Shown: in pieces, positions 32,437 through 43,569 of the stretch
Layout of the letters: every line of letters begins with the position of its first letter
Position numbering within the stretch: the stretch's first letter is position 1
Assembly: GCF_027943255.1 (NCBI RefSeq)
Contig: NC_072893.1
Location: forward strand, 101,563,784 to 101,627,783
Reading direction: 5' to 3'
Origin: Anastrepha obliqua
Taxonomy: Eukaryota > Arthropoda > Insecta > Diptera > Tephritidae
Length of the DNA stretch: 64,000 bases
Program-made: the position numbers and the translations under genes
The notes under the pieces: generated by a model
Told to the model about the DNA's origin: nothing
Seen by the model: only the letters and a program-made list of their open reading frames with translations
The model's database searches: none

Positions 32437-32950
32437 CGAGGGGATCCAATAAGTACCCGTGTTAGAAATGAAACACAATTTTTTCAAAAAAAAATTTTTT
32501 TTTTCAACACAGTCCCCTTTTAGAGAGATACACTTCTCCCAAAGCTCCGTTCATTTTTTAACCCCTCCAAAAAATAGGATTTCAACTCCAAAATTCGCCT
32601 CTGTCTCGGCGATGACTTCCTCGTTTGAACTAAATTTTTTCCCGCGAGCCATTTCTTCTTGTTAGGGAACCGAAAAAAGTCGAAGGGGGCCAGTTCGGGT
32701 GAATACTGGGGGTGTGGCAGCAATTCATAACGCAATTCATGCAGTTTGGTGGCGACAAATCCAGATGAATATGCTGGTGCGTTATCGTGGTGAAACAGCT
32801 TCTTTTTTTCTCTCTAGCAGATTCAACGGGAGAAATCCATTGTTTTGATTGTTGCTTAGTTTCTGGTGTGTTATGATGAATGCAGGTTTCATCAAAGGTG
32901 ACAACTCGTCGCAAAATTCCTTCGGATCTCGTTTAAATTGCTCCAACCCA
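32437..32950 (-). pseudogene. mariner transposase relic, catalytic part
   Basis: Minus-strand fragments in three frames: LEQFKRDPKEF, RRVVTFDETCIHHNTPETKQ (first Asp), then LFHHDNAPAYSSGFVATKLH (second Asp) and LPHPQYSPELAPFDFFRFPN (third Asp). There are 34 residues between the second and third Asp, so DD34D. About 30-40 residues between the first and second Asp are deleted and the HTH domain is missing. The left end GAGGGGATCCAATAAGTACC resembles a mariner terminus. No matching inverted copy was found on the right, where LINE sequence starts at about 32960. Confidence 0.8.
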
Positions 32951-32959
32951 TCCTCTTTA

Positions 32960-35790
32960 CTCGTGGGACCAAAATGGACACAACAAAAATAAATAAAAAC
33001 CAAAACAAAAATGGCGGGAGCAGCCATAATAGCTCACCATCAGAGGACTCAGTACCTCAATCAAGAAAGGACGAGCAGCCCTCAAATGGAGCGAGCCAAA
33101 TGGTCGTCACCCAAGACCCCAAAGGCGAGACCTCAGAGGCAGGAATGCCTTAGCAAACAGCTTAGGTATGACCTCAACAGCTGAAACACCTAAACAGCAC
33201 ACCATCGGCACAGATACAGCCGAACAACTTAAAAAACTGAGCGGCCGTACTCCATCCAACCGTAACCCGACAGACAATACATGAAGTGTATCCAGGCAAA
33301 TCTCCAACACGCTAAGGCCGCATTGGTCGAACTTAGCATGAGGTTTGGTAAGGGAAACTTCAACTTAGGGCTTATACACAAGCCCTGGTTAAACAGGGGC
33401 CATATCAATGGCCTCACAGTGCAAAACACAAAGGTAATATATGACGTGGGCGTAGTCAATCCAAGGGCTGCGCTTATCATAGACACCAACATTAAACATT
33501 TGCCATTTAATGAATTTATAGATGGCGACACGGCAACGGTACTAGTCGAAGCGGACTTTGATGGAAAGAAGCAAGAAGTCGTTATTGCCTCAGCCTATTT
33601 CCCAGGAGACGCCGACGTAGTACCACCGCCAAATATCATAGGTTTAGTGACTACTGTAAGACACACAACAAGATATTAATCATTAGGTGTGATGCAAATG
33701 CACACAACACAATCTGGGGGAGTAAAAGAGGTGAGTTACTTCTAGAGTTTTTAATACAAACAAATCCAGCTATTGTAAACAAGGGTAAAAAACCGACCTT
33801 TGCAAACGCTATACGACAAGAGGTTCTTGACTTGACACTCCCAACTAACCACTCACTTGATATGATCAACAACTGGAGAGTCTCCGATGACGACTCCAAA
33901 TCTGATCATAAGCATATTATGATATTTTTAAAATCAAAGGAGCAGTTAAGAGCGCAATGCTGTACAGAAGTCCCAAGGCTACTTACTGGAGCAAATACTC
34001 AGAGTGCCTAGAATCCAAGCTAGCCGAAAGCATGCTTCCTCTAAAACCGACAGAGGAATTGGATGCATCGGTTGTAAACCTGACTGACTCCATCATATCC
34101 TCATATCATGATATTAGTCCACTGAAGACAAAAACCTCAAGAAAGAGAGTTCCTTGGTGGAACAAGGAACTTGCAAATTTGCGTCAACTAGCAAGATCAA
34201 AATTCAACGATGCAAAGAAATATCAAACATGGCATGAATATAGGAAAGCCCTAACATTGTACAAAAAGGAACTGAGGAAATCAAAAAGGAACTCATGGAG
34301 AAAGTGATGTGAGGAACTAAATGATTTCCCAGCCACGGCAAGAATACAAAAATCACTGACCAAAGCAGTGACAAATCCAATTGGCACACTAAAGGCAGCG
34401 GATGGTACTTTTACAAGAAGTTTCGACGGAACAGTAGAGCTTCTTCACAGAACTCATTTTCCTGACTGTAGGCTTAACGAAACCTGTGACACTGATCAAG
34501 GAGTGCCAGCGCACACTCTGTTCAGCTCAAAAAGTCCTACTATCTTCAGAATAGTAAACTACGAAAGGGTAGCATGGGCAATCAGCTCGTTCAATCCCTA
34601 CAAATCACCCGGACCAGATGGTATTTTTTCAGCCCTGCTCTCCAAGGGCACTGTGAAATGAATACCAATTCTGATACAAATATTCAGATTAAGTTTTAGT
34701 TTGGGTTATGTCCCTAAGATTTGAAAATTTGGCGGAGATAAAGGTTTTATTCCTACCAAAGGGAGGCAATAAGCTTCCTTAATATCCCAAATCCTATACG
34801 CCAATCAGTCTTACGTCTTTCATGTTGAAAACCATCGAAAAGCTACTGCACTGTTACCTAAGAGAGGAGGTTATCTTGATAATCTGCAATTTGCATATCG
34901 CGATATAGAAAAGGCCCTTGACCTAAAGGAAATAGCCCTCTATGCTTTTATGGGCATTGAGGGTGCATTTGATAACGTGAATTTTCCGGCAATAAAACTG
35001 GCACTCTCCAATAGGGGAGTCGATCCAGCAATTGTTAAATGGGTTAGCAACATGCTAAACCAAAGGATAATCACAGCCTCTCTGGGGCAAACTATCCTAA
35101 GTATTACCGCGAAAGGATGTCCACAATCTGGTCTATCCTGGCTGACGATTTGGTACAAGCCCTTAACAATACAGGGTATAAAACAATAGGGTATGAAGAC
35201 GACATTTCTGTAATAATTAAAGGTAACCACGAAAGGACATAAAGGACTTAATGAAGGATGCCTTAAATGTAACCTGGTGTAGAAAAGAGAGATTATCAAT
35301 CAACCCCTCCAAAACCACTGTTATCCTATTTACCAGGAAAAGGGTTCTAAATATACCCACCCTGGGAATAAATGGAATAGAGGTATCTCTAAAGAAAGAG
35401 GTTAAATATCTAGAAATTATCTTGTATAAAAAACTCACTTGGGAGGCCCACCTCAACTCAGTTATAAAAATGGCTACGAAAAATCTGTGGACAACAAAAC
35501 AACTCTTAGGTAAATCCTGGGGTTTGAACCCTAAAACGATCTTCTGCATCTCCACCAAATGGTAAGACCTATTGTAATTACTATATGGGGTTTTGGTATG
35601 GTGGGTTAAAACAAATCAAACTACAGCTATATCAAAACTGTGAACTACAAAGGCTGGCGTGCCTAAGCATAACAGGGGCCATGAGAACTATCCCAACTGC
35701 TGGCATGGAAGTGCTTTTAAATTTACCACCGCTACATTTATAAGGAATGATAACAATCGTCAAGCTTTGTGGACACAATAATAGCAACTA
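32960..35790 (+). pseudogene. R1/LOA-type LINE pseudogene
   Basis: Plus strand. A short ORF1 start (MDTTKINKNQNKNGGSSHNS, 32971-33153) is followed closely by an ORF2 endonuclease: MKCIQANLQHAKAALVELSM at 33281, then AYFPGDADVVPP, CDANAHNTIWGS, SLDMINNWRVSDDDSKSDHK. Further on are YWSKYSECLESKLAES, RKRVPWWNKELANLR, SFNPYKSPGPDGIFSALLSK, PISLTSFMLKTIEKLL, and FMGIEGAFDNVNFPAIKLAL (first RT Asp), then RLSINPSKTTVILFTRKR. Frameshifts and stops are frequent. The YADD region is degraded (YEDDISVI near 35195) and the RNase H and C-terminus are mostly gone. Most of ORF1 is deleted. It is a broken but nearly full-span copy of ORF2's first two thirds. Confidence 0.85.
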
Positions 35791-36597
35791 ACAACAACAT
35801 TTAGTTATGCTAGAACAAACGATTTCAATCAGCGCCCGTCCATTTCAAGGATCACGAGATTACAATTAGCTTGTTGTGCTTTGTGTGAGCCTTTTTTAAG
35901 GTGTCGTCGGTTTTTTAAGTGTAAATTAGCGCAAAAAAAATTGGAAAATTTTGGTTACCTTTCAGCCATCATGTTGAGCCCCTTTATGTTTGTCATTATG
36001 TTTCTTATATACCTATACATATGTACATACATATGTATGCAAACATTCGTATTAATTATTTAGTGTCTCCGAGGAAGAGCGAACGTCTTTTAAAAAGTGT
36101 AACATCCACAGATTGTACGGTATTTTGCAATGGAAAGCGATCCTGAAGATTGTGATGACGACGAAAAGCGGTTTCACATCACTCAACACATTTTTTTCCC
36201 ATTGCAGTGGTCCCATTGCTACTTTGTTTTAAATTGTGCAAAATATTTCACAATAATTGTAACTTTAAAACAAGAACTAAATTTCTTATATGAGCGGCTC
36301 AGGCTCAGTTTGTTTAAAACATTCGCAGTAACTTCTTAAAAGATTAGGCAGAAACTTGTTCGCAACCATTTGCATAGAGATTATTATATTATGTTAATTT
36401 GATTGTCGAAGTAAAATGAAACAATATTGACAGTTTTTTACTTCATCACATATTAGAGAGCTTCCCTGTCATTAAGTTGAATTACGAAATGAATGGGTCT
36501 GTGGATAAATCGAAGGTATCACAAAAGTCACTGTTAAAGGGGCATCCGTCAATCTTAAAAGGGTTAAAACGCTGGGTTAATAGATTTGGTAGGTAGA
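35791..36597. other. No recognisable gene
   Basis: No coding similarity or terminal repeats recognised. Confidence 0.4.
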
Positions 36598-36599
36598 TA

Positions 36600-37809
36600 A
36601 CGGGTGATCAATTAAGAGGAGTTTTTTTCATTTGCGTTTTTTTTACAGATCGCGTGCGAGTTGTGGCAAACTGTCATCGTGGATTTGTTGAACAGCGTTT
36701 GGCATTTCATCATGGAAAGACTCACACCGCAACAACGTCTACAAATTGTTCAACTGTATTATGAAAATCAGCGTTCTGTGACAAATGTTTTTCGTGCGCT
36801 TAGACCGCATTATGGTCAACATAATCGGCCTGCCTTAAACACTATTCGACATACCATCAACAAATTTGAATCCGAATATTCATTGGTGGATAATTCTCGA
36901 CCGAATAGACCACGTCCAGCAAGAAGCATTGAGAATATAGCGGCAGTAGCAGAGAGTGTACGTGAAAACCGCGATGAATCGATTCGGCACCGTTCTCAGC
37001 AACTTGGACTGTCGTATGGAACAACTTGGTCAATTTTACGGAAGGATCTTCATTTAAAAGCATACAAAATACAGCTCGTACAAGAACTAAAGCCAAATGA
37101 CCTTCCTGCACGTCACCGTTTTGCTGATTGGGCTCTTGAAAAGATTTGGGATGAAGAGCAACCAGAACAGGTTCAAGAGCTACCTTTACACCCAGAGAAA
37201 ACAACGGTCTGGTGTGGTTTATGGGCTGGTGGAATCATCGGTCCATATTTTTTCAAAAATGATGATGGCCGCAACGTAACTGTGAATGGTGCTCGCTACC
37301 GTACCATGATATCGGACTTTTTGCTACCTGAAATTGAATCTAATGATCTCTACGACATTTGGTTTCAACAAGACGGAGCCACTTGCCATCCAGCTCGTGA
37401 AACAATGACTTTATTGAGAAGTCATTTCGGAGAGCAGCTGATTTCACGTTTAGGACCTGTGAGTTGGCCACCAAGATCTTGTGATATCACACCTTTGGAC
37501 TTTTTTCTTTGGGGATTCGTGAAGTCCAAGGTCTATGCTGATAAACCAGCTACGATTGAAGCTCTGGAAGCCAACATTACGCGTGTTATTCACGACATAC
37601 CAGTCGAAATGCTCGAACGAGTGATTGAAAATTGGACCTTCAGAATGGACCACCTTAAGCGTAGTTGCGGCCAACATTTGAATGAAATCATATTCAAAAA
37701 GTAAATGTCAAAGAATGTCCTTTCAAATGATAAATAAAGGTTTTGAACATAATTTACATTTTTGTTTTTTTTAACTACTGAAAAAAGCACCTCATGATTG
37801 ATCACCCGT
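36600..37809 (+). mobile_element. 1210-bp DD41D (rosa-type) element with open transposase
   Basis: Ends read ACGGGTGATCAATTAAGAGG (left) and ACGGGTGATCAATCATGAGG (inverted right), flanked by TA at 36598-36599 and 37810-37811. It carries one long ORF and an AATAAAGG signal near 37732. Confidence 0.93.
36712..37704 (+). CDS. DD41D transposase, open (330 aa) but missing the first catalytic Asp
   Basis: Transposase with an N-terminal HTH domain (MERLTPQQRLQIVQLYYENQ, a second HTH around SIRHRSQQLGLSYGTTWSIL) and the C-terminal half of the catalytic domain: TTVWCGLWAGGIIGPYFF, IWFQQDGATCHPA (Asp) and WPPRSCDITPLDFFLWG (Asp), with 41 residues between. The expected block with the first Asp (SDEAHF...GYVNKQNCRIW, seen in the 20059 element) is absent: ALEKIWD joins directly to EEQPEQVQELPLHPEK near 37150. 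The deletion is in frame, so the protein is full-looking but cannot be catalytic. It could still bind ends through its HTH. I chose the ATG at 36712 over the upstream in-frame ATG at 36661 because MERxTxxQR is the family N-terminus. Confidence 0.92.
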   Translation: MERLTPQQRLQIVQLYYENQRSVTNVFRALRPHYGQHNRPALNTIRHTINKFESEYSLVDNSRPNRPRPARSIENIAAVAESVRENRDESIRHRSQQLGLSYGTTWSILRKDLHLKAYKIQLVQELKPNDLPARHRFADWALEKIWDEEQPEQVQELPLHPEKTTVWCGLWAGGIIGPYFFKNDDGRNVTVNGARYRTMISDFLLPEIESNDLYDIWFQQDGATCHPARETMTLLRSHFGEQLISRLGPVSWPPRSCDITPLDFFLWGFVKSKVYADKPATIEALEANITRVIHDIPVEMLERVIENWTFRMDHLKRSCGQHLNEIIFKK

Positions 37810-37811
37810 TA

Positions 37812-40800
37812 GATAAAATAGGCCTCGCTAATGATTTTGTAACTATAAAACCTTAAAAACTGTTTTGGAAATATTATAAAGGTATGACAAGCTTTTAAAT
37901 AAATATACAAAAGTAATTGTAGTAAAATTTACGTAATGAACAAAACGCCGGAATTCAAAAATTAAAAGGCAAACACAAGGAGATCAAGGATTTGACTTGA
38001 TATTAAGTAAAACCTTCATACCACTGAATTCTATCTATGAGAGCAATGCAGAGACCGAAACAATTGACATAAACTGAAGTTTTAAAATCAGAACTTTCAG
38101 TTTTTGCCATATTATGAGATTCATATACATAACTATATGTTACTCCCTTCGCCAAAAATCGTTTTCGTGAATTTTTGTCGTAAACATCCTTTCATGGGTC
38201 TTGAAAATAAGATGGATCATAATCAAAGAGATTTCGACCTCAAAAAAAATGTATTTATTTTTTTTTTACAGCAGAGCGGAGCTGCTATCAGCCCGGCTAC
38301 TGTTAAAAGTGTAAGGATATTCTTAATAATGTATGGTTAATGGCTCACTGTGTGGCCAAGGCTTCATATTCAATAACAGCCTAACAGCTTAGAATTTTTT
38401 AATATTCTGTATAAAAAAAATTATTTAAAATTTGCTTTGGATATTGAAAATTTAATAGCCAAAAAACCTAAATTTTAAAATACCCCGAAAAACGTACTAT
38501 TTTTATTTTATGCGGCTATCGTATTTAGATTCAGCGGAAATTTTTATATAAAATTGATGAATCAAATGCCGTGGTTATGTGAATTTTAGAAAATTTGTCG
38601 CCCTGTGTTATAAATTGAATATGTCGGAAACGCTGTCTTTGAATAGAACAAATAAGTTAGCCTAGATGTTTGGTTGACTGGGAAAAACAAAAGCAAATAA
38701 CACTTGAGAGTGTGAATTAATTGGTTACCATTAGTGACTTGGTCGGAGTTTGTGTGTTACCAGAGAATTTCCAGCTGATGCAGCTAAAAATAAATCCCCA
38801 ATTTACTTTAAGTTTTTCGACATCTAAAATCTGCAAATACATGCACACACACAAATCCATACACAACAAAGTACACACCCGCATCTGTGCTTGCAGTGTT
38901 AGTTAAACGTATGTTTGTATGGTAGCTATTTTGTCTTAAGCAATTTCAAAGCCAGTAAAATATTTGTAGTGAAAAAATATATAAAATAGAGTCTACGGCG
39001 AGGTTGCCTGAAGAATTTCCGTTCAATTTTCGATGATAGAAAAGCAATAAAGATGTATATATGTATATAGTAGCTCTTGAACAGACTCGAGCTGAAGGAA
39101 TGAGAAAACATATTGATGTCCTTTAAGTGTTCATAAATAAATGCAATAAAAATACTTTGAACGATTTTGTTGGTTTTTCATATCGCAAGAAATTTATGGC
39201 TAAATGTGGCGCAGTAAAAGTCGCATTAATCGGCTTTGAACACTTTTGGAATTCAAGATTTGAAAGTCGCTTCATGTAAGTAATCAAGACTTAAGGCTTT
39301 GTCTACCAAATCATATTGTACATACATATGTACATATAGGAATGTATGTAGTATTTTAATCAACAATATTACAGCTAGGAAATATTTTCACTTTAATAAT
39401 AATAATAGTATTCCGCTTACGACACGTGTCAGAATCTTTCTCTGTCTTTCCGTTTCAGATTGGGGTTCTCATAAATACTGTTTATTTTAAATTCAGCGGT
39501 ATTTTGGGTACATCTTACCTGACAGTTGTGAAACGATGAAAGTTTTGCGGCCACGATTCAAAAAAATTGTTCTCTCCAACCGTAGTAAAGCGAAATGATG
39601 ACCAGATAATCCCATTTGGGGCCGTTTGATTACTTGCTTTGGTGGCTTTGAAACAAAATTACGATTCGTTTGCTTAACATTCCTTTTCCATTTAATAGTT
39701 GCTTGAAGTTTATGCTCGTAAATTTGCCCATATTCGAAAAGAGATATTTAGCGGTTTATTCTTGATTGACTTTGGGAATGGTTAATGAGATGGGTGTTAA
39801 TACTCCTCTAAAACGTTCGAGACATTTTAAACCCTACTATTGTATAATTATTTTCTGTTCGCAAAAAATTCTTTATTCTATAGAATTTACAAGGTTGCCA
39901 AAATTAATTACCTGTAAATCACTAATCAGAGCGCTCTACTGCTGTTAATGCATATGGAATACTATAGCACAAAGCCGTTGATTCTTATATTAAATTACCA
40001 ATATGTAGAGATCAAGGTTGGGAATTTAGTTGAGTAATTTAAGTTACCGCAAATGAATATCTTCATACAACAACTAACATTGCAGTCGGCACTTACACAT
40101 TAAAACCTTGCTGCTCTCTCTTTCTTTTGTTTTTTGCAACAATGGTAAGTGTTGATATGTGGGTATCTATAACGCAAATTACGATTGAGAACATTTTAAT
40201 GAAGAAGTATTTTTTGAAAGGCGTATCACTTATTTTTGATGTGAAACATCTATTGGCTCACTTGTAAACCGAATCGTTGGCGTGGCGACGCTTGCCGTGT
40301 GTGTAGTAGTATGAGAAGTGCTAAGCCAATTTCAAAGGAACAACTCACAAATGATGTGGGTTAAAGTGTGTTAGTATGTGTGACATGTTAGAGAGGCAAA
40401 TGTAGAGTTGCTAAAGAGCGGCAAGTTGGATGCTCGTGAGTGCTTAGTAAATGTTGGTGCGTTATGTGTTTTTGAATGTGTTCGGTAATTTGCTATGTAG
40501 ATAATAGGAATTCGATTACAGAGAATTCATGGGAAACTGGAAGGCTGGCTAGAGTGGGCACCTTTGAGGCTCGCTCTCTTTGCGAAGAAATGACGAAGTT
40601 TGAGTTGAAAAATATCAAAAGGTCACAGAAAGCAGATCCACAGCAGAAAGAAGTTTCATTACTCAATTATTTAAACCAAGTGGAACTATTTTGCAATGCC
40701 AAATTTATTGCTTTATTAATTCGAAATGAAAAGTGCATACTTATTTAATGGCACATTCGAGATATGCCAGCTCGTAATGAGCAAAAGTTGAAATTGAATA

Positions 40801-40983
40801 AAAAGCTTAAGCCTATGGAGGAAAGCATATTTTAAAGACACATTTTGATTATCATACAAAGTGACAAAAAATTAATCATGCTATCGGATTATTTATATTT
40901 TTTACAAATAGTGCAGTACGTCAATCAAGTGTAGAGCTGCTGTATAAAACAGACAAGCAATGGCGGGCGTAAAGGTCAAAAGT
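37812..40983. other. No recognisable gene
   Basis: Several short frames (38104-38340, 40476-40748) with no family resemblance. Scattered ATACATATGTACAT-type simple sequence (about 39318-39335). No RNA genes or terminal repeats seen. Confidence 0.4.
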
Positions 40984-41310
40984 CATCACTCAATATAATT
41001 TCTTTATTTATTATTTTTTTAATTTTATTTAATAATTTTCAAATACAAATCTGGATGATTAATTTTGCGCCACCTTAAAATTCAAAAATTCCATCACTCA
41101 AAAACATTTTTTTAATATATTTAATATTTTTTTAATAATTTTCAAATACAAAACTGGATAATTAATTTTGCGCCACCTGCAAATTCAAAAAATTTCATCA
41201 CTCAAAGTCATTTTCTTATTTAATTTTTTTTAATTTTATTTAATAATTTTCAAATACAAAACTGGATGATTAATTTTGTGCCACCTGAAAATTCAAAAAA
41301 TTTCAGCACT
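40984..41310. repeat. Minisatellite, about 107-bp period, three units
   Basis: The landmark CATCACTCAA recurs at about 40984, 41092, 41198 and (as CAGCACTCAA) 41305. Between landmarks lie TTTAATAATTTTCAAATACA and ACTGGATGATTAATTTTGCG. Units differ by small indels and substitutions. Confidence 0.85.
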
Positions 41311-41315
41311 CAAAG

Positions 41316-41538
41316 CACACTTCAAAAAGAATTTCAATTGCAAATCAACAACAATCCAAGAGAATCTACTACCAAATATGGAACAACAATAGATGCTGTC
41401 TTTGTGAGATATCTTGATAATATTTCATTCAATACTTTTGTAACGTACTTTAGTTATCATCGACCAATCGTCACAGTAATACCGGCAGAGGAAACATCGA
41501 GTATAACTATTACTGAAGTCACAGATGAAAATATTTAA
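41316..41538 (+). pseudogene. Helentron-like endonuclease C-terminal fragment
   Basis: The frame reads LQKEFQLQINNNPRESTTKY, GTTIDAVFVRYLDNISFNTF and VTYFSYHRPIVTVIPAEE before a stop at 41536-41538. It parallels the 26033-26437 fragment (ESTTRSKTTIDAVFQRYVDN, SYFSYHKPLVSFVEI), so both come from one protein family, probably the APE-like endonuclease domain of Helentrons. Here only the last quarter remains and the 107-bp minisatellite abuts its truncated 5' side. Confidence 0.55.
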
Positions 41539-42383
41539 ATTGTGGCTTGATATTAATATCGATTTTTGATATCACATGTAAATAAATGTTTATTAAATAA
41601 AGTTACCATTTTCTGTAAGAAATTCGTAATACTTCATTTTTTCATTAGGCTATATTTGATTCCTGTAATAATATTATCTTTTATGCATATTACTTGTACA
41701 CACACGATGTTTCACATCTGCCAGACGTCCCATGACGGCTTACATTTTTTTTAATTATATGAAATATATCATATTTCTGAAGTTTCATTAGAGGAAAATG
41801 GCTATCGTAAAGATAATTGTATGGCCGTTAACGCCCAATATTAACATCGAGAAATAAGCACAGAGCTATGATAAACTGCGTAACTATGGAAAAATATAAA
41901 CGGAGATGAAGTAGAATATAACTAGATATATAAATCAATTGTTTATCCAGTCGGATTTTTGATTATCCTGAGAGCATAAAAAAATTCCACTATAAGTAGA
42001 AATTGTTTGTCTCTCCCTTTCGAAAATTTATTTTTTTTTTACCATTTTTTATTGCGATCTGTTTTTTAAACATGTAATCTGGAATACACCCAGTGGTACA
42101 ACCGTTTACTAATTTTAAGATATATTTATGTATTATAAATATAATTATATAATAATTTAGATTAATTTATTATCAGATGAGGTGTTTTGTGTTTGGTGAA
42201 GGTATTAAAGGTATTTCTGTGACGAGAGGATTTGCATGCTATTGGAGTCGTGTGTTGTGGCATATTTTCTTGTTTCTTCAGTTATTGAGGGTACTTTGAG
42301 ATCGCGATGGATTTGTTTATTTGTGATGTAATATCATACACAAAGTTGAATGCCATATGGACATAGCTGAGTAAAGTGAGAGC
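41539..42383. other. No recognisable gene
   Basis: AT-rich; may include the 3' flank of the Helentron-like fragment. Confidence 0.35.
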
Positions 42384-42840
42384 TTACTGTCGAGAGAAAC
42401 TAGGGGATTTCAATGGAATAATCCATACAGTTGAACTTTCACATAGTTCTGACAGTTTTGCGCCTTGTTTGGCAAAGAAATATCCATTTTCGAGGTAGAA
42501 CTTAATAAAGAAGCAATAATTTATTGCTAGAGTGTGTTTTATTTTATAGAGTAAGCCACCATGCCAAACGCGGTCAAAGGCTTGAGAATTTTGAGAACAA
42601 CCGCTGTGCAATATTTTTTTTTGTTCAAATGCTTTGTGTATGCTTTTATGAGTCTATGGACTTGTTCGATGGTACTGTGTTTTTTTCTTGAAACCGATTT
42701 GGTGATTTGGGGTTATACATATTTCGGTCTTCATTTATAGGCATTATTCTTTTGAGGAAAAGGGATTCCATTACTGTATAGGCAACAGGCAACAACTTGG
42801 AACTACTGAACCGATTCTGAAAATTCATTCATTTATTAAA
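42384..42840 (-). pseudogene. Jockey-type reverse transcriptase fragment
   Basis: Minus strand: SKLLPVAYTVMESLFLKRIM, NPKSPNRFQEKNT (decayed form of the PNHQFGFRxKHST motif), then, after a frameshift, SQAFDRVWHGGLLYKIKHTL (first catalytic Asp block) and YCFFIKFYLENGYFFAKQGA. These are successive RT motifs in Jockey-clade LINEs. Both flanks are missing, including the endonuclease and YADD. Confidence 0.82.
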
Positions 42841-43009
42841 AACTACGGTGATCTTTATTGCCGAAGATAAAAATAACTCAAAAATTGTTGAACATTGAAA
42901 TCGATTATTTTCGACAGAACAGAAATAATAATCCGTAATATGGGTTTCATGCAAAAGGCATTTTGAAAAATTTCATCACACAAATTCTTTGAGGTTGCTT
43001 TCTCTTTAA

Positions 43010-43200
43010 TAAAGGGTCTTTCACAAGACGCGCCAAGATGTTGTTTTAAAGTAAAACATGCAAAAATTTAGACTCTTTTGGGTTTCGCAAATTTTTATTT
43101 AAAGTACAGCTCTTAACAATTATTCGTAAATAATGACTTAAATTAAATATCCACCATGAGCACGCCTACAAGTAAATTCCGCAAAACAGTTTCTCGGATT
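43010..43200 (-). pseudogene. Possible 3' end relic of a DD41D element
   Basis: The left boundary AAAGGGTCTTTCACAAGACG resembles the GGGT-type termini of this group. The minus strand just inside reads RRAHGGYLI, similar to the C-terminal RARGGH motif of the 58345 element. No opposite terminus was found, so this is tentative. Confidence 0.35.
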
Positions 43201-43569
43201 TTTTCTCCAAACTTTATATTGTGGTCTCATTCGGACAATTATTTCCATAAAAATACTCACAAATTTTATATTAATACTTTTAACGCGTTATTCTATCGTG
43301 TAAAATTGTACATCTGCACAATTATTCACTGCTAACATCTAGGTGTCACTTTTGGAAAATCGTTGTACGAGTATAAAAAATTTACAAAAAACACTGGCCT
43401 TTCGTCAGGAATATCAATGATGAATCTGTATACCTATGTATTTCTAATTAAGTTGCTTATGGTTATGGTAATTTCTAATTGTGAAGTTCCCAGAATTTGT
43501 TTACCTTTGATGAAATATACTGTGGGCAAAAAGTAAGGTGAATTTGGTTGTAAAATGAAAAATCTTTAT

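Noticed and set aside
41266..41400. Reading the 107-bp minisatellite as the N-terminus of the Helentron-like ORF
   Set aside because: The other two repeat units do not maintain an open frame; the in-frame join is fortuitous.
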